Below, piece by piece: positions 26,935 to 35,679 of a stretch of DNA of 64,000 bases (its first letter is position 1; every line of letters starts with the position of its first letter). Under the pieces are notes generated by a model. The model was not told the origin of the DNA. It did not search any database and saw nothing but the letters and a program-made list of their open reading frames with translations. The stretch is from JBOGNO01 sp050747245 (lineage in GTDB: Bacteria; Acidobacteriota; Terriglobia; Acidiferrales; UBA7541), in NCBI GenBank assembly GCA_050747245.1, contig JBOGNO010000006.1, forward strand, positions 62,001 to 126,000, given 5' to 3'. The position numbers and the translations under genes are program-made.

Positions 26935-27921
26935 CTAGTGTGTGCGTTTCACATTGTCGATCGCTAGATCGTTGATCTCCTGGTCGGGAAACCATCCCAG
27001 AAAATTGAAACCGGCGGCCGCAAACGGCAGCGGCGCTCCGTTGGCGCACAGGCTTTCGGTCACCTGCGTTCCCATACAAGTTGGGTGCAGTTGCCAGCTA
27101 CCCACCACGGTGTTTCCGGGTATGGCCTCGATGGTCATGTCCACTTCGAGATTGCCGGATTTGTCCTTCCTGAAGATGTGCGTGAACCGGTACCACCCGG
27201 ATGACGAGATGCACACCTGCGGCGGGTTCGGCGGAGTCGGATTGTGCGCGTTCGCTCCTGTCCGCTGCGAATTTGTCGAAGCCTCGGCCACAAAAAAGCC
27301 GCCGCTTGCCGGCGCACAGGAATCTGTCGCCAGGCCGGTTGCCATGTTAAAAAGGTAGTCCTGAAGGAACACTCCCTGGCTGTCGAGCAGGTCGGAATCC
27401 CAGTCGAATCGAAAGTCCTTTCCTCCGGTCTCAGCGGTCGCTGCAAATGCCGTATCCAGATAGATGTCAATCGAAGTTTGCACTCCGTCCTTGTCGAGCG
27501 GGATTCCCGTGTCAAAATTGCCGTCAAATCCTCCAAAGGGTAGGCCCCACTCTGTGAACGGCCCGCCGCAGCTGAAGTTGTTGGCGTTCAATACTCCCGG
27601 CGCGCAGGTTCCGATGAATTGATCGTTGTTGATGTTATTCACGGGCTGCACCAGCAGCCGCGCGTAGGCGTCTCCGCTCGCTGCCGCGATTCCCGGAGCA
27701 TAATCGGTCTCCGCCGTTGATTTCGATTGCCGTATATGCAGGACTCCCACGCCATCGTCAAAGAATAAGCCTCCCTTTTCGAATCCCTCGTTATATTCAT
27801 CCGGTGCCTTCCCATTGTCAAAATCCGCCAGGACCTCCGGAATCGCCGCCAGTAAACAAATCACCGCGGCAGTGAATAATCCGGCGCCCAGGCCTCTCTT
27901 CATTGACCAGATTGTTTTCAT
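26935..27921 (-). CDS. Secreted protein of unknown function
   Basis: A 328-residue protein with a clear signal peptide (GLGAGLFTAAVICLLAAIPEVLA). The mature part has several Cys residues that could pair as disulfides (CAPGV, NFSCGG, SCAPAS, QVCISS, PTCMG, SLCANG) and many Gly/Asp/Asn turns, as in all-beta extracellular domains. GWYRFTHIFRKDKSG and LEVDMTIEAIPG resemble strands of a jelly-roll fold, but no family is recognised. There is no C-terminal sorting signal. A good terminator follows; the 5' region is long and noncoding. Confidence 0.65.
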   Translation of the reverse strand: MKTIWSMKRGLGAGLFTAAVICLLAAIPEVLADFDNGKAPDEYNEGFEKGGLFFDDGVGVLHIRQSKSTAETDYAPGIAAASGDAYARLLVQPVNNINNDQFIGTCAPGVLNANNFSCGGPFTEWGLPFGGFDGNFDTGIPLDKDGVQTSIDIYLDTAFAATAETGGKDFRFDWDSDLLDSQGVFLQDYLFNMATGLATDSCAPASGGFFVAEASTNSQRTGANAHNPTPPNPPQVCISSSGWYRFTHIFRKDKSGNLEVDMTIEAIPGNTVVGSWQLHPTCMGTQVTESLCANGAPLPFAAAGFNFLGWFPDQEINDLAIDNVKRTH

Positions 27922-28482
27922 CTTGATTTTTCTCCTTTCTCATTTTCGAAAGCCGCCCGAGGGATCCTGCGGTGTGAGGCTGCTACGCGTGAGCGGCTGG
28001 GCCGCGCAGCGAAGCCAACATTCGATCTGAAGACAGGGAACAAAATGTTAGGGGCCGAACTACCGCGCGGATTTTGCTCCCGCTTACAACGCAGGTCAAG
28101 TAAATGGCTGGTTATTCTTGGGAGCTTTCCTGCGGCCGGTCAACGCCAAGACCTATAACTGCCATTACTTGATGATTCGCGGCCGGACCTGACCAATGGC
28201 GCACCGTGGTTCTAGAACCCCTTATTGCCGCCGAGGAACAATTCAAATTTGCGCCTATTTACTCGCTCCCTCTTGCATCCGATACTTCCGCAGGGAAGTT
28301 TGTCGCTACGCTCCCTGCACCGGATTCAGAAGGAATGCAATCTCGTAGTTCCAGGTCAAAGGCCCGTGTCGGAGTTCGAAAACGGCTCGCATGCCCCCGA
28401 GGGGTTGGTGGAATCAGCTCTGCAGGATACTATTCCGATTGCAGGCCCGGGGGCCAATGCCGTCGCATCAAGTGAGGCAGCC
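27922..28482. other. Noncoding gap of about 560 bases
   Basis: The region lies between the start of a minus-strand secreted protein and the start of the plus-strand repeat protein. It has several short GC-rich inverted repeats (for example around GCTGCTACGCGTGAGCGGC near 27981) and an open frame with no coding character that continues into the next gene. I see no riboswitch or tRNA in it. Confidence 0.5.
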
Positions 28483-29043
28483 ATGAGACGCTCGGATCTT
28501 GTTAGGCATCCTTCGAAAGGGAAGGGCATTCGCACTTCGCAAATTGTCTTCGGCGAACGCCAGCATCTGCTGCGCGTGCTCGATTCCGTCGAATCCAGCG
28601 CCTTCCCCAACGGCCGCCTCGATCAGGAGCGGCGCACGCTCGAGCAGCTCATCCACGCCCGTACCCAGGAGCTGAACCACATCAATCCCAGCTGGGATGA
28701 AAAAGTCAGCGCCGTCCTGCGCGCCGAAGTTCGCCCCGAAACTCTGGAGCAGATTTACCGCAGCGCCCCCAAGGAAGATTTTTACTTGCTGCGCCTCATC
28801 AGCGAACACCCGAAGGCTTCCGCTAAGACGCTCGCGCGGCTCTCCAAGCATCCCTACGCGGCCATTCGCGAAAACGTTGCGCGTCATCCTAACGCCGATG
28901 GCTCCACGCTCTCACGCTTGAGCAAGGATCGCTCGCAGCCCTTGTGGTACCTGGTGGCCTTCAATCCTAATACGCCCGCGAATCTGCGCAAGCGCTTGCA
29001 GGAACGCATGCGCCGCCTCGGCGAAAAATCCGCCTCGCAATAA
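28483..29043 (+). CDS. HEAT/LRV-like repeat protein
   Basis: About 186 residues from the ATG at 28483, which has a GAGG five bases ahead; the 86 codons upstream in frame look noncoding. The C-terminal half contains consecutive units of about 23 residues: LLRLISEHPKASAKTLARLS, KHPYAAIRENVARHP and LWYLVAFNPNTPANLRKRL. This pattern (two short helices with conserved HP/NP turns) matches the leucine-rich-repeat variant or HEAT-like solenoids. The N-terminal part is charged and helical. It is probably a cytoplasmic protein-binding module; partner unknown. Confidence 0.65.
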   Translation: MRRSDLVRHPSKGKGIRTSQIVFGERQHLLRVLDSVESSAFPNGRLDQERRTLEQLIHARTQELNHINPSWDEKVSAVLRAEVRPETLEQIYRSAPKEDFYLLRLISEHPKASAKTLARLSKHPYAAIRENVARHPNADGSTLSRLSKDRSQPLWYLVAFNPNTPANLRKRLQERMRRLGEKSASQ

Positions 29044-29226
29044 CTCGACGCCATTTGGATTAACTCCCTAGCTTCGCTTGTCCGCTCCCGCCGCCGCGCC
29101 GTGACGTCAGTCATCAGGTCGTTCATCAGCCAACCGTGCCGTTGAAGCATTTTAGCGAAGCCGCTATACTTCGCCTCCTGTTCCGAAAGTGAGACAACGA
29201 TTCACGGCAATGGGAGGCCGTTCGCA

Positions 29227-31323
29227 ATGATCCGACTGAATTTGAGAAGTGTCACTCTTGCGGTGTTGACAGGGACTCTGGCGTTGGCGCTCACGCCGGT
29301 TGTTGCCCGCTCTCAAGACTCCGCGCCTGCTCAGGACTCGACCGTGGCACGCAGCAAGGACGGCAGAAAGCTCTTCGGGACCGCGGATGCGCTTCGGATT
29401 GCGCGCGTTTTTTCTCCGAGGGTTTCGCCGGACGCCTCCCGCGTCGCTTATCTGGTCTCGGAAAACGTCATGGAGAAGGACAAGCCGTGGAAATCGGAGA
29501 CGCAGCTCTGGGTCGTGCCTGCTTCCGGCCCAGCGACCTCCGCGCGTCAGTTTACCCGCGGCGAGGAGCGCGTTTCCGCCATCGGCTGGTCGCCGGACGG
29601 AAAGATCCTAGCTTTCATCATGAACGCAGGGGACGAGAAGGACAAGAAGCCTCAGGTCTGGTTTATGTACGCGGATGGCGGCGAACCCTGGCAGGTCACC
29701 AAGCACAAATCCGGTGTCCGCGGTTTCGAATTTTCGCCCGATGGCAAGACGCTCCTCTTGGTCGCCACCGCGCCCGAGTCCGCCGAGGAGGAAAAGCGCA
29801 CGAAAGACAAGAACGACGCCATGGTGGTGGACCACGATTTCAAGATGGCGCACCTGTCGGCCTGGAGCATAACTAGCGGAGAAGAGGAGCAGCTCACCAA
29901 GGGTGATTTCACCGTGAGCGACCCGCGCTGGTCACCCGATGGCACACAAATTACATTCACCTCGAATCCTACGCCGCGCTCCGACGACGAGGGCTTTCAA
30001 ACGGCCTGGGTTTTCGACGTCGCAAGCGGCAAGCAGCGCAAGCTCGTCGAAACTTCCGATTGGACTCATGATGCTCGCTGGTCGCCCGATGGCAAGTCGA
30101 TCGCCTATTTGAGCAGCCGCGAACCGCTCGCTTCCAAGCAAGATCTTTCTGTCGTCGCTTCGGGTGGTGGTGAGCCGCGCAAGCTCAGTGCCTCATTTGA
30201 TCTCAACGCCGGCGAGCCGGTCTGGTCGCCCGATGGCAAGACGATTTACTTCAGTTCCGACGCGCGCGAATCGCTCCAGGTTTTTGCGGCGGACGTCTCG
30301 AGCGCCACGCTCCGCCAAATCACCGATAAGCCCGGCGTGGTCGGACTCGTCGAAATCAGTGCCAATGGCCAGATCGCCATCGGCACCACTTCCGATCCCG
30401 CGCATCCGAGCGAAGTCTTCCGCACCGGCCTGAATTTTGATTCGCTCGTGAACATCACAAATCAGAATACTTGGCTCGCGGATTACGCCCTGGGGAGTAC
30501 GGAAGTCGTTCAATGGAAAAATAGCAAGGACGGCGCGGAAATCGATGGCGTCGTCACCAAGCCCGTGGATTTCGACTCCTCGAAAAAATATCCGTTCCTT
30601 TTGAATCCTCATGGCGGCCCTACTGGGGCCACGCTTCTTGGATTCAATGCCACCGAACAAATCATGGCCGCCAACGGCTACCTTGTGCTCGAGCCTAATT
30701 TCCGCGGCTCCACGGGCCGCGGCGAAAAATTTGCTCTTGCCAATCAAAATGACTGGGGCGGCGGCGACTATCAGGACGACATGAGCGGTGTGGACGCCCT
30801 AATCTCAAAAGGCTGGGCCGATCCCGATCGCTTGGGTGCCTTCGGTTGGTCTTACGGCGGCTACATGACCTTCTGGATCGATACTCAGACCGACCGCTTC
30901 AAAGCCATTTCACCGGGCGCGGGCCTGCCCGATCTTTATTCCATGTATTCTCAGACGGACGTTCATAGCTACATGAGGCTCTTTTTTAACGGCAAAGCCC
31001 CGTGGGATAATTTCCAGGAATATTGGGATCACTCGGCGATGAAATACGTTGCGAACGTAAAGACCCCGACGATGATTCTTCACGGCCAGTCCGATACGCG
31101 CGTCCCGATCCCTCAGGCCGAGGAATTTTATCGCGCCCTGTACGAGCGCCACGTGCCCGTGGAGTACGTTGTTTATCCGCGCGAGAATCACGGCTTCACC
31201 GAGGCGCGCCACATTCAGGATCGTTGGCAGCGTTACTTGGTCTTCTTCGGCCACTATCTCGCGAATCCGCCGCGCACCGAGCCGCAGGACGTCCTCGATC
31301 GCCTCTCCAAGTATTTGCCCTGA
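29227..31323 (+). CDS. Secreted S9 family peptidase (acylaminoacyl/dipeptidyl peptidase-like)
   Basis: A 698-residue protein with a signal peptide (LAVLTGTLALALTPVVARS), an N-terminal beta-propeller with WSPDG/SPDGK repeats (about residues 50-400) and a C-terminal alpha/beta-hydrolase domain. The catalytic triad is visible: Ser542 in GWSYGG, Asp623 in GQSDTRVP and His655 in ENHGF. Such enzymes trim oligopeptides in the periplasm or outside the cell. The start is supported by the signal peptide. It stands alone, facing the HAF protein gene, with a hairpin between. Confidence 0.92.
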   Translation: MIRLNLRSVTLAVLTGTLALALTPVVARSQDSAPAQDSTVARSKDGRKLFGTADALRIARVFSPRVSPDASRVAYLVSENVMEKDKPWKSETQLWVVPASGPATSARQFTRGEERVSAIGWSPDGKILAFIMNAGDEKDKKPQVWFMYADGGEPWQVTKHKSGVRGFEFSPDGKTLLLVATAPESAEEEKRTKDKNDAMVVDHDFKMAHLSAWSITSGEEEQLTKGDFTVSDPRWSPDGTQITFTSNPTPRSDDEGFQTAWVFDVASGKQRKLVETSDWTHDARWSPDGKSIAYLSSREPLASKQDLSVVASGGGEPRKLSASFDLNAGEPVWSPDGKTIYFSSDARESLQVFAADVSSATLRQITDKPGVVGLVEISANGQIAIGTTSDPAHPSEVFRTGLNFDSLVNITNQNTWLADYALGSTEVVQWKNSKDGAEIDGVVTKPVDFDSSKKYPFLLNPHGGPTGATLLGFNATEQIMAANGYLVLEPNFRGSTGRGEKFALANQNDWGGGDYQDDMSGVDALISKGWADPDRLGAFGWSYGGYMTFWIDTQTDRFKAISPGAGLPDLYSMYSQTDVHSYMRLFFNGKAPWDNFQEYWDHSAMKYVANVKTPTMILHGQSDTRVPIPQAEEFYRALYERHVPVEYVVYPRENHGFTEARHIQDRWQRYLVFFGHYLANPPRTEPQDVLDRLSKYLP

Positions 31324-31381
31324 AGCGCTGCCTCTCGGCGCACGAATCCGGCTATCGCCGACAGTGCTCGCTTGGAATTTT

Positions 31382-31405
31382 CGAGGCTGGCACGGGCCAG
31401 CCTCG
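31382..31405. terminator. Perfect hairpin between convergent genes
   Basis: A 10-base perfect stem (CGAGGCTGGC at 31382-31391, GCCAGCCTCG at 31396-31405) with a 4-base loop lies between the peptidase stop and the HAF gene stop. No T run follows on either strand, so termination activity is uncertain. A related hairpin lies at the same place behind the second HAF gene. Confidence 0.4.
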
Positions 31406-31427
31406 GTGAGAAAAGGCGACGCCGGAA

Positions 31428-33005
31428 TTAATTTTGCGGCACCGGACGCGGACCGGGCAGAGCAAACCGCCGCCCGAAACGATTGCGCAACAGATTTTTT
31501 TGCGCGACATTCACCTCAGCGTTTGGATTTCTCCTCCAGACATTCGGACTAACTTCTGCTGCAGTGGCCGCGTCCACAGGGCTGTAGTCGCACCCTTCGA
31601 TGCCCGGATGATTCTCGTCGCAGGGAATCAGCAGAAATGCATGCTCGTTGCCGCTGACGTCTGCGCCTGTGCCAGTAATCTCGCCCCGATCGTTGATGGT
31701 GTCGATGAACTGCAGATACAGAGCGGAACCTGCCGGAATCAGAGTATTCAGGTCGAAAATCGATCCGTTCTCCCACAAAAATCCACGATCGGAGTCGGGG
31801 CCACAGCCGGGCTTCGAGTCGCCCACGACCTGGCCTCTCGCGTTAATCGAAGACGCAAAGCTGCATGTATCGCTGCCCAGGGTCCCGAGGTCAGTGATCT
31901 CCCCAACATGTCTCCAGAGAGATGCGTGGAAGAAGGTCTCTCCCGCAAGGTTGGCCGCGCCGACAACCTGCCCGTGATCGTTGATCGCCGAGGCCCCTGT
32001 GCCGTTCCCACCTAACGAGCCGCCCAGGTCTTGAAATGAACCGTGCTCCCACAGGAAGGCGCGCCCGAATAGGTCTCCCGGCACGTTCGAACTGCCCACG
32101 ACTTGACCTCGGTTGTTGACGGCCCCAGCCACGGTACAGGTACCGCCAAAGCTGCCGAGGTCCGTCATTCCTTTCTCTTTCTCCCAAATGAAGGAGTCGG
32201 TGGCTAAGGGGAAGCACGCACCGGCCTGGTTCGAACCGGTGTAGGAGAACCCGACTACTTGTCCCTTATCGTTGATGAGGGTCGCCATGGCGTCTGTGCC
32301 GCCTAACGTACCCAAATCCTGCATCCCATTCTCCTCGTCCCATAGAAAAGCTCGTGTCTGCAATGCGAATGGGGCGACAGCGTTAAGGCAGCAGAGGACT
32401 ATTGAGTTGGGATCGGCAATCGTATTCAAGGCCGCCCCTACCACTTGGCCACGGCTGTTGAGAGCGTTGGCCACGCTTTCGGTTCCGCCCTCTGGCAATA
32501 CTCCCAAATCAGTGATCTCGCCGTTCCGCCAAATCACGGCACGAAGTTCCGGAAAGCCCGGGGGGAATCCGACGGGAACATTCGGATCGATTTCGCCGTT
32601 ATCAGCAAATCCAGCGATCAGTCCGTTTGCGCTGATCCCGATAGTGGCACTGCTCAAGCCGTCGTGCAGTACGCCCAGATCCGTCCTTACACCGTTCTTC
32701 CATTGGAATGCGTGAGAGACAAAGCAGTCCCCGTTGAAACAAAAGGGTGGGAAGGGATCGGCAGCGGACGTATCCGCAAAGCCCGTGAGCATGCCGCCGT
32801 TGTTTAAATCCGACCCGCTGGGTACTCCATCATTGACGAAGTAACTCTGTGGTCCGCCAAACGTGCCCAGGTCAACGAGTTTGTACGTGTGGTGCGTCGT
32901 CTTGTGGTTCTGCGTTGCGTTGTCTTGCGCGGCCACGCCTAGCGCCATCGCCAGCGCAGCAAGGAAAATCACGGTAATGATCGCCGTCAATATTTTCGAT
33001 TTCAT
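31428..33005 (-). CDS. Secreted HAF-repeat protein, copy 1
   Basis: A 525-residue protein. The frame opens much earlier, but the ATG at 33005 gives a clean signal peptide (KILTAIITVIFLAALAMALG) and has GGAGGAG five bases before it. The mature part is built of seven HAF-type units, each with a core like DLGTFGG, DLGVLPEGG or DLGTLGS followed by an AxxINxxGQVVG strand; together they probably form a beta-propeller. It ends with HAFLLIPCDENH and a basic tail PGPRPVPQN shared with copy 2. Function of HAF proteins is unknown. It is divergent from a winged-helix/propeller gene. Confidence 0.88.
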   Translation of the reverse strand: MKSKILTAIITVIFLAALAMALGVAAQDNATQNHKTTHHTYKLVDLGTFGGPQSYFVNDGVPSGSDLNNGGMLTGFADTSAADPFPPFCFNGDCFVSHAFQWKNGVRTDLGVLHDGLSSATIGISANGLIAGFADNGEIDPNVPVGFPPGFPELRAVIWRNGEITDLGVLPEGGTESVANALNSRGQVVGAALNTIADPNSIVLCCLNAVAPFALQTRAFLWDEENGMQDLGTLGGTDAMATLINDKGQVVGFSYTGSNQAGACFPLATDSFIWEKEKGMTDLGSFGGTCTVAGAVNNRGQVVGSSNVPGDLFGRAFLWEHGSFQDLGGSLGGNGTGASAINDHGQVVGAANLAGETFFHASLWRHVGEITDLGTLGSDTCSFASSINARGQVVGDSKPGCGPDSDRGFLWENGSIFDLNTLIPAGSALYLQFIDTINDRGEITGTGADVSGNEHAFLLIPCDENHPGIEGCDYSPVDAATAAEVSPNVWRRNPNAEVNVAQKNLLRNRFGRRFALPGPRPVPQN

Positions 33006-33069
33006 TTTCTCCTCCGATGATGCATTTGGATTTCCGCGCCGGGAAAAACCCTTCCGCCACTGCGAGTTG

Positions 33070-33207
33070 TCACCACGGAAAATGGAATCTGAGTCGGCCG
33101 GCTGCCATCGCACCCACCAGCGTCCCCAGAGCCAGAGATAGAATGAGCATCCCGATGATCCATATCCCGTTTGCCTTTCGCGTGACTCCGTGGCCTTCCC
33201 TCGCCAT
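33070..33207 (-). CDS. Possible 45-residue single-helix membrane peptide
   Basis: Read on the minus strand, a 46-codon frame starts at ATG 33207 and ends at TGA 33070. It encodes a basic N-terminus, one strongly hydrophobic helix (IWIIGMLILSLALGTLVGAM) and a short basic aromatic tail ending FHFPW. The hydrophobicity and flanking charges are what a small inner-membrane protein would show. There is no clear ribosome binding site and no homologue known to me. It lies in the divergent gap between copy 1 of the HAF gene and its winged-helix partner. The second module has no counterpart. Confidence 0.35.
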   Translation of the reverse strand: MAREGHGVTRKANGIWIIGMLILSLALGTLVGAMAAGRLRFHFPW

Positions 33208-33265
33208 GAGTGTTTGCTTACGACAGATGCCGTTCTGATGTCCTGAAGAAATTCGGTTTTTTTTC

Positions 33266-33274
33266 TGCTAGAAT
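33266..33274 (+). promoter_or_regulatory. Extended -10 promoter element
   Basis: TGCTAGAAT lies 22 bases ahead of the ATG of the winged-helix gene at 33297, matching TGnTATAAT with one mismatch; a T8 tract lies just upstream. No -35 box is present at standard spacing, as is common with extended -10 promoters. Confidence 0.35.
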
Positions 33275-33296
33275 TCTCCCAGTTTCTTAAAGTCCT

Positions 33297-35531
33297 ATGA
33301 ACCAGTCTCTTACGACCTGCTATGCTTTTGGCGAATTCCATCTGGAAGTGGTGGAACGCCGTCTCCTGCGCGACGGCGCAACGATCCCGCTCACGCCCAA
33401 AGTGTTCGATACCCTTCTCTTGCTAGTAGAAAACGCCGGTCATCTGGTGGAAAAAGACGAGTTCATGAAGCAATTGTGGCCGGATACATTCGTGGGCGAA
33501 GAGGTGCTCGCCCGAAATATTTCCACCCTCCGAAAGGCACTCGGCCAAACCAGCGATTCCCAATCGTTGATCGCCACCGTTCCCACACGCGGCTACCGCT
33601 TCGTCGCCCGGGTCCAAAAGTTGACCTCGTCGGAAAAAGAAGAAATCCATGCGGCCAGCGCACCTCCCTCAGTGGAGCAATTCGAAATTGATGCAGAGCC
33701 ACGGCAGGAAGGGCGCACGGGACCCTTGCATTCAGTCGGCAGCGTCATCGCCCGCGCGCGAAGAGCAAGCGTCATACATTCCTTGCGCCGCCGAACCGTC
33801 TTGCTCGGTTTGGTGCTTGCCGTCGGCTCCCTCGCCGGCTTGGTTACGTTCTATCTTTTGTCTCCGCCGCCCGCGCCGCGAGTCCGCCAGACCGTGCAGC
33901 TCACGCACTCTGGCCAAGTGGAAGCCAACGCGCGAATAGTGTCCGATGGGGCGCGGCTCTATTTCGTGGAAAGGCGAGGAGGCCGCTACAGTTTGGCCCA
34001 GGTTCCGGTTGAAGGCGGAGAGACGACCCCGATCATCACACCTTTTCAAAGCACTTGGCTCTATGACATTTCTCCCGATCATTCCCGGCTATTGGTGGGA
34101 AGCTCTATCGGTGGAGAGGACGAACCCACCATTTGGATTCTGCCTACCTCGGGGGGATCGCCTCGCCGTTTGGGCGAAGCCATGGCTATCGACGCCGCTT
34201 GGTCCCCGGACGGTCAGAGAATTGTGTACAGCACAGGCTCCGACCTCTACCTCGTTAAGCCTGACGGGTCTGACTCCCGAAAACTGGTGGATGCCGGTGG
34301 CCTCGCGACGGATCCGCGCTGGTCTCCGGACGGTCGCGTCCTGCGCTTTACTGTCTGGGGCCCCGGCACAACGGTGCACTCACTCTGGGAGATATCCGCC
34401 ACTGGCGGGAATCTCCACCGCCTCCTGGCCGGGTGGAGGGAGTCGCCCACTCTTTGGGGCGACGGAGAATTAGCCGGCGGTTGGACGCCGGACGGCGAAT
34501 ACTTCGTGCTTCGCTCTGCGCGCGGCGGCACTTCAAGTATCTGGGCGATTCGCGAGCAGTGGGACGCCCTGCGCAGGGGTTCGCGTGATCCGCTCCTCTT
34601 GACTACCACCGATCTATATCTGAGGAACATTCTGCCCGGCCAGAACGGCCGTAGCGTCTACTTTGCCGGGAGCAAAGAAAGCCGTGAATTGGTGCGTTTT
34701 GACGCGCAGATGAAACAATTTGTTCCCTATCTTTCGGGCGTTTCGGCGCGCTATGTCAGCTTTTCAAGGGATGGCCAGTGGGTGGCCTATGTCACTGTCC
34801 CGGGATCGCTACTGTGGCGCAGTAGAGTGGACGGCAGCGAACGCCTGCAGCTCACCTTTTCCCCTATGGGTGCCTCCGACCCTCAGTGGTCGCCCGACGG
34901 GAAGCAGATCGCTTTCTCTGCCACTGCACCCGGACGGCCTCCTGGAATCTTCTTAATTTCACCCCATGGCGGCACGCCTGAGGTCGTCACTGCTGGAGAT
35001 GCCTATGCGTTTCAGAGGCCGGATTGGTCTTCTGAAGGAAATTCGCTGCTCTTCACACGGACTTCACCTGGGCCGAGCGGGCAAGGGGAGCAGGTCGCAG
35101 GCTACCAGGTCGACTTGAAGACGAAGAAGCAATCCCTCTTCCCCGGATCCGAAGGTTTCGAGGATCTTGTGCGTTCTCCCGACGGGCGCTTCGTTGCCGC
35201 TGTGGCGCAAGACGACGAACGGCTCGTAATGTATGACTCTCAGTCCCGGCGCTGGACGGATCTCGCGACGGGGACGGGGCTCTTCGGTCTGGCATGGTCC
35301 GCGGACAGCAGGTACGTTTACTCCCAAGACGCCAGCGGAAGCTTCGAGCAGCCAATTTTTCGCGTGCGCGTCAGCGACCGCAATGTGGAGCGTATCGCCA
35401 CGTCAAGCCAGATTCTGCGAGCGGACGTGAGCCATTTCAATTTCCTGGGCCTTGCTCCAGACGGTTCAGTACTCGCAACTTTGACCCACAGCAACTCGGA
35501 CATCTACGCCCTCGACGTCGACTTTCCATGA
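33297..35531 (+). CDS. Winged-helix (CadC/OmpR-type) transmembrane regulator with TolB-like propeller
   Basis: A 744-residue one-component regulator. Residues about 8-105 form a Trans_reg_C winged helix (FGEFHLEVVERRLLRDG, LTPKVFDTLLLLVENAG, ISTLRKALG, TVPTRGYRF). A membrane helix lies at about 163-186. The rest is a TolB/PD40 propeller with repeated SPDG/WSPDGK motifs, ending DIYALDVDFP. The layout resembles CadC/ToxR: outside sensor, cytoplasmic DNA-binding domain. The divergent HAF gene is an obvious candidate target. The region just after its stop is related to sequence at 40.8 kb, showing duplication. Confidence 0.88.
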   Translation: MNQSLTTCYAFGEFHLEVVERRLLRDGATIPLTPKVFDTLLLLVENAGHLVEKDEFMKQLWPDTFVGEEVLARNISTLRKALGQTSDSQSLIATVPTRGYRFVARVQKLTSSEKEEIHAASAPPSVEQFEIDAEPRQEGRTGPLHSVGSVIARARRASVIHSLRRRTVLLGLVLAVGSLAGLVTFYLLSPPPAPRVRQTVQLTHSGQVEANARIVSDGARLYFVERRGGRYSLAQVPVEGGETTPIITPFQSTWLYDISPDHSRLLVGSSIGGEDEPTIWILPTSGGSPRRLGEAMAIDAAWSPDGQRIVYSTGSDLYLVKPDGSDSRKLVDAGGLATDPRWSPDGRVLRFTVWGPGTTVHSLWEISATGGNLHRLLAGWRESPTLWGDGELAGGWTPDGEYFVLRSARGGTSSIWAIREQWDALRRGSRDPLLLTTTDLYLRNILPGQNGRSVYFAGSKESRELVRFDAQMKQFVPYLSGVSARYVSFSRDGQWVAYVTVPGSLLWRSRVDGSERLQLTFSPMGASDPQWSPDGKQIAFSATAPGRPPGIFLISPHGGTPEVVTAGDAYAFQRPDWSSEGNSLLFTRTSPGPSGQGEQVAGYQVDLKTKKQSLFPGSEGFEDLVRSPDGRFVAAVAQDDERLVMYDSQSRRWTDLATGTGLFGLAWSADSRYVYSQDASGSFEQPIFRVRVSDRNVERIATSSQILRADVSHFNFLGLAPDGSVLATLTHSNSDIYALDVDFP

Positions 35532-35632
35532 TCCTGTTTCTGCAGCACTCCTCTCCGCGCCCTCCGCGCCTCCGTGGCACCGATCTACGCTCTTGCTCAT
35601 GTAGCGCCCGCCTTCAATGACCTGGAAATTCT

Positions 35633-35654
35633 GGGGCTGACACACGCCAGCCCC
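35633..35654. terminator. Hairpin between convergent genes, second module
   Basis: GGGGCTG at 35633-35639 pairs with CAGCCCC at 35648-35654 around an 8-base loop. It sits in the same position as the hairpin at 31382-31405, just after the stop of a HAF gene, and the flanks are alike (AGGCGACG... then AATTTTGCGGCAC). No T run; role in termination uncertain. Confidence 0.4.
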
Positions 35655-35679
35655 GTTCAAAACAGGCGACGGACCGGAA

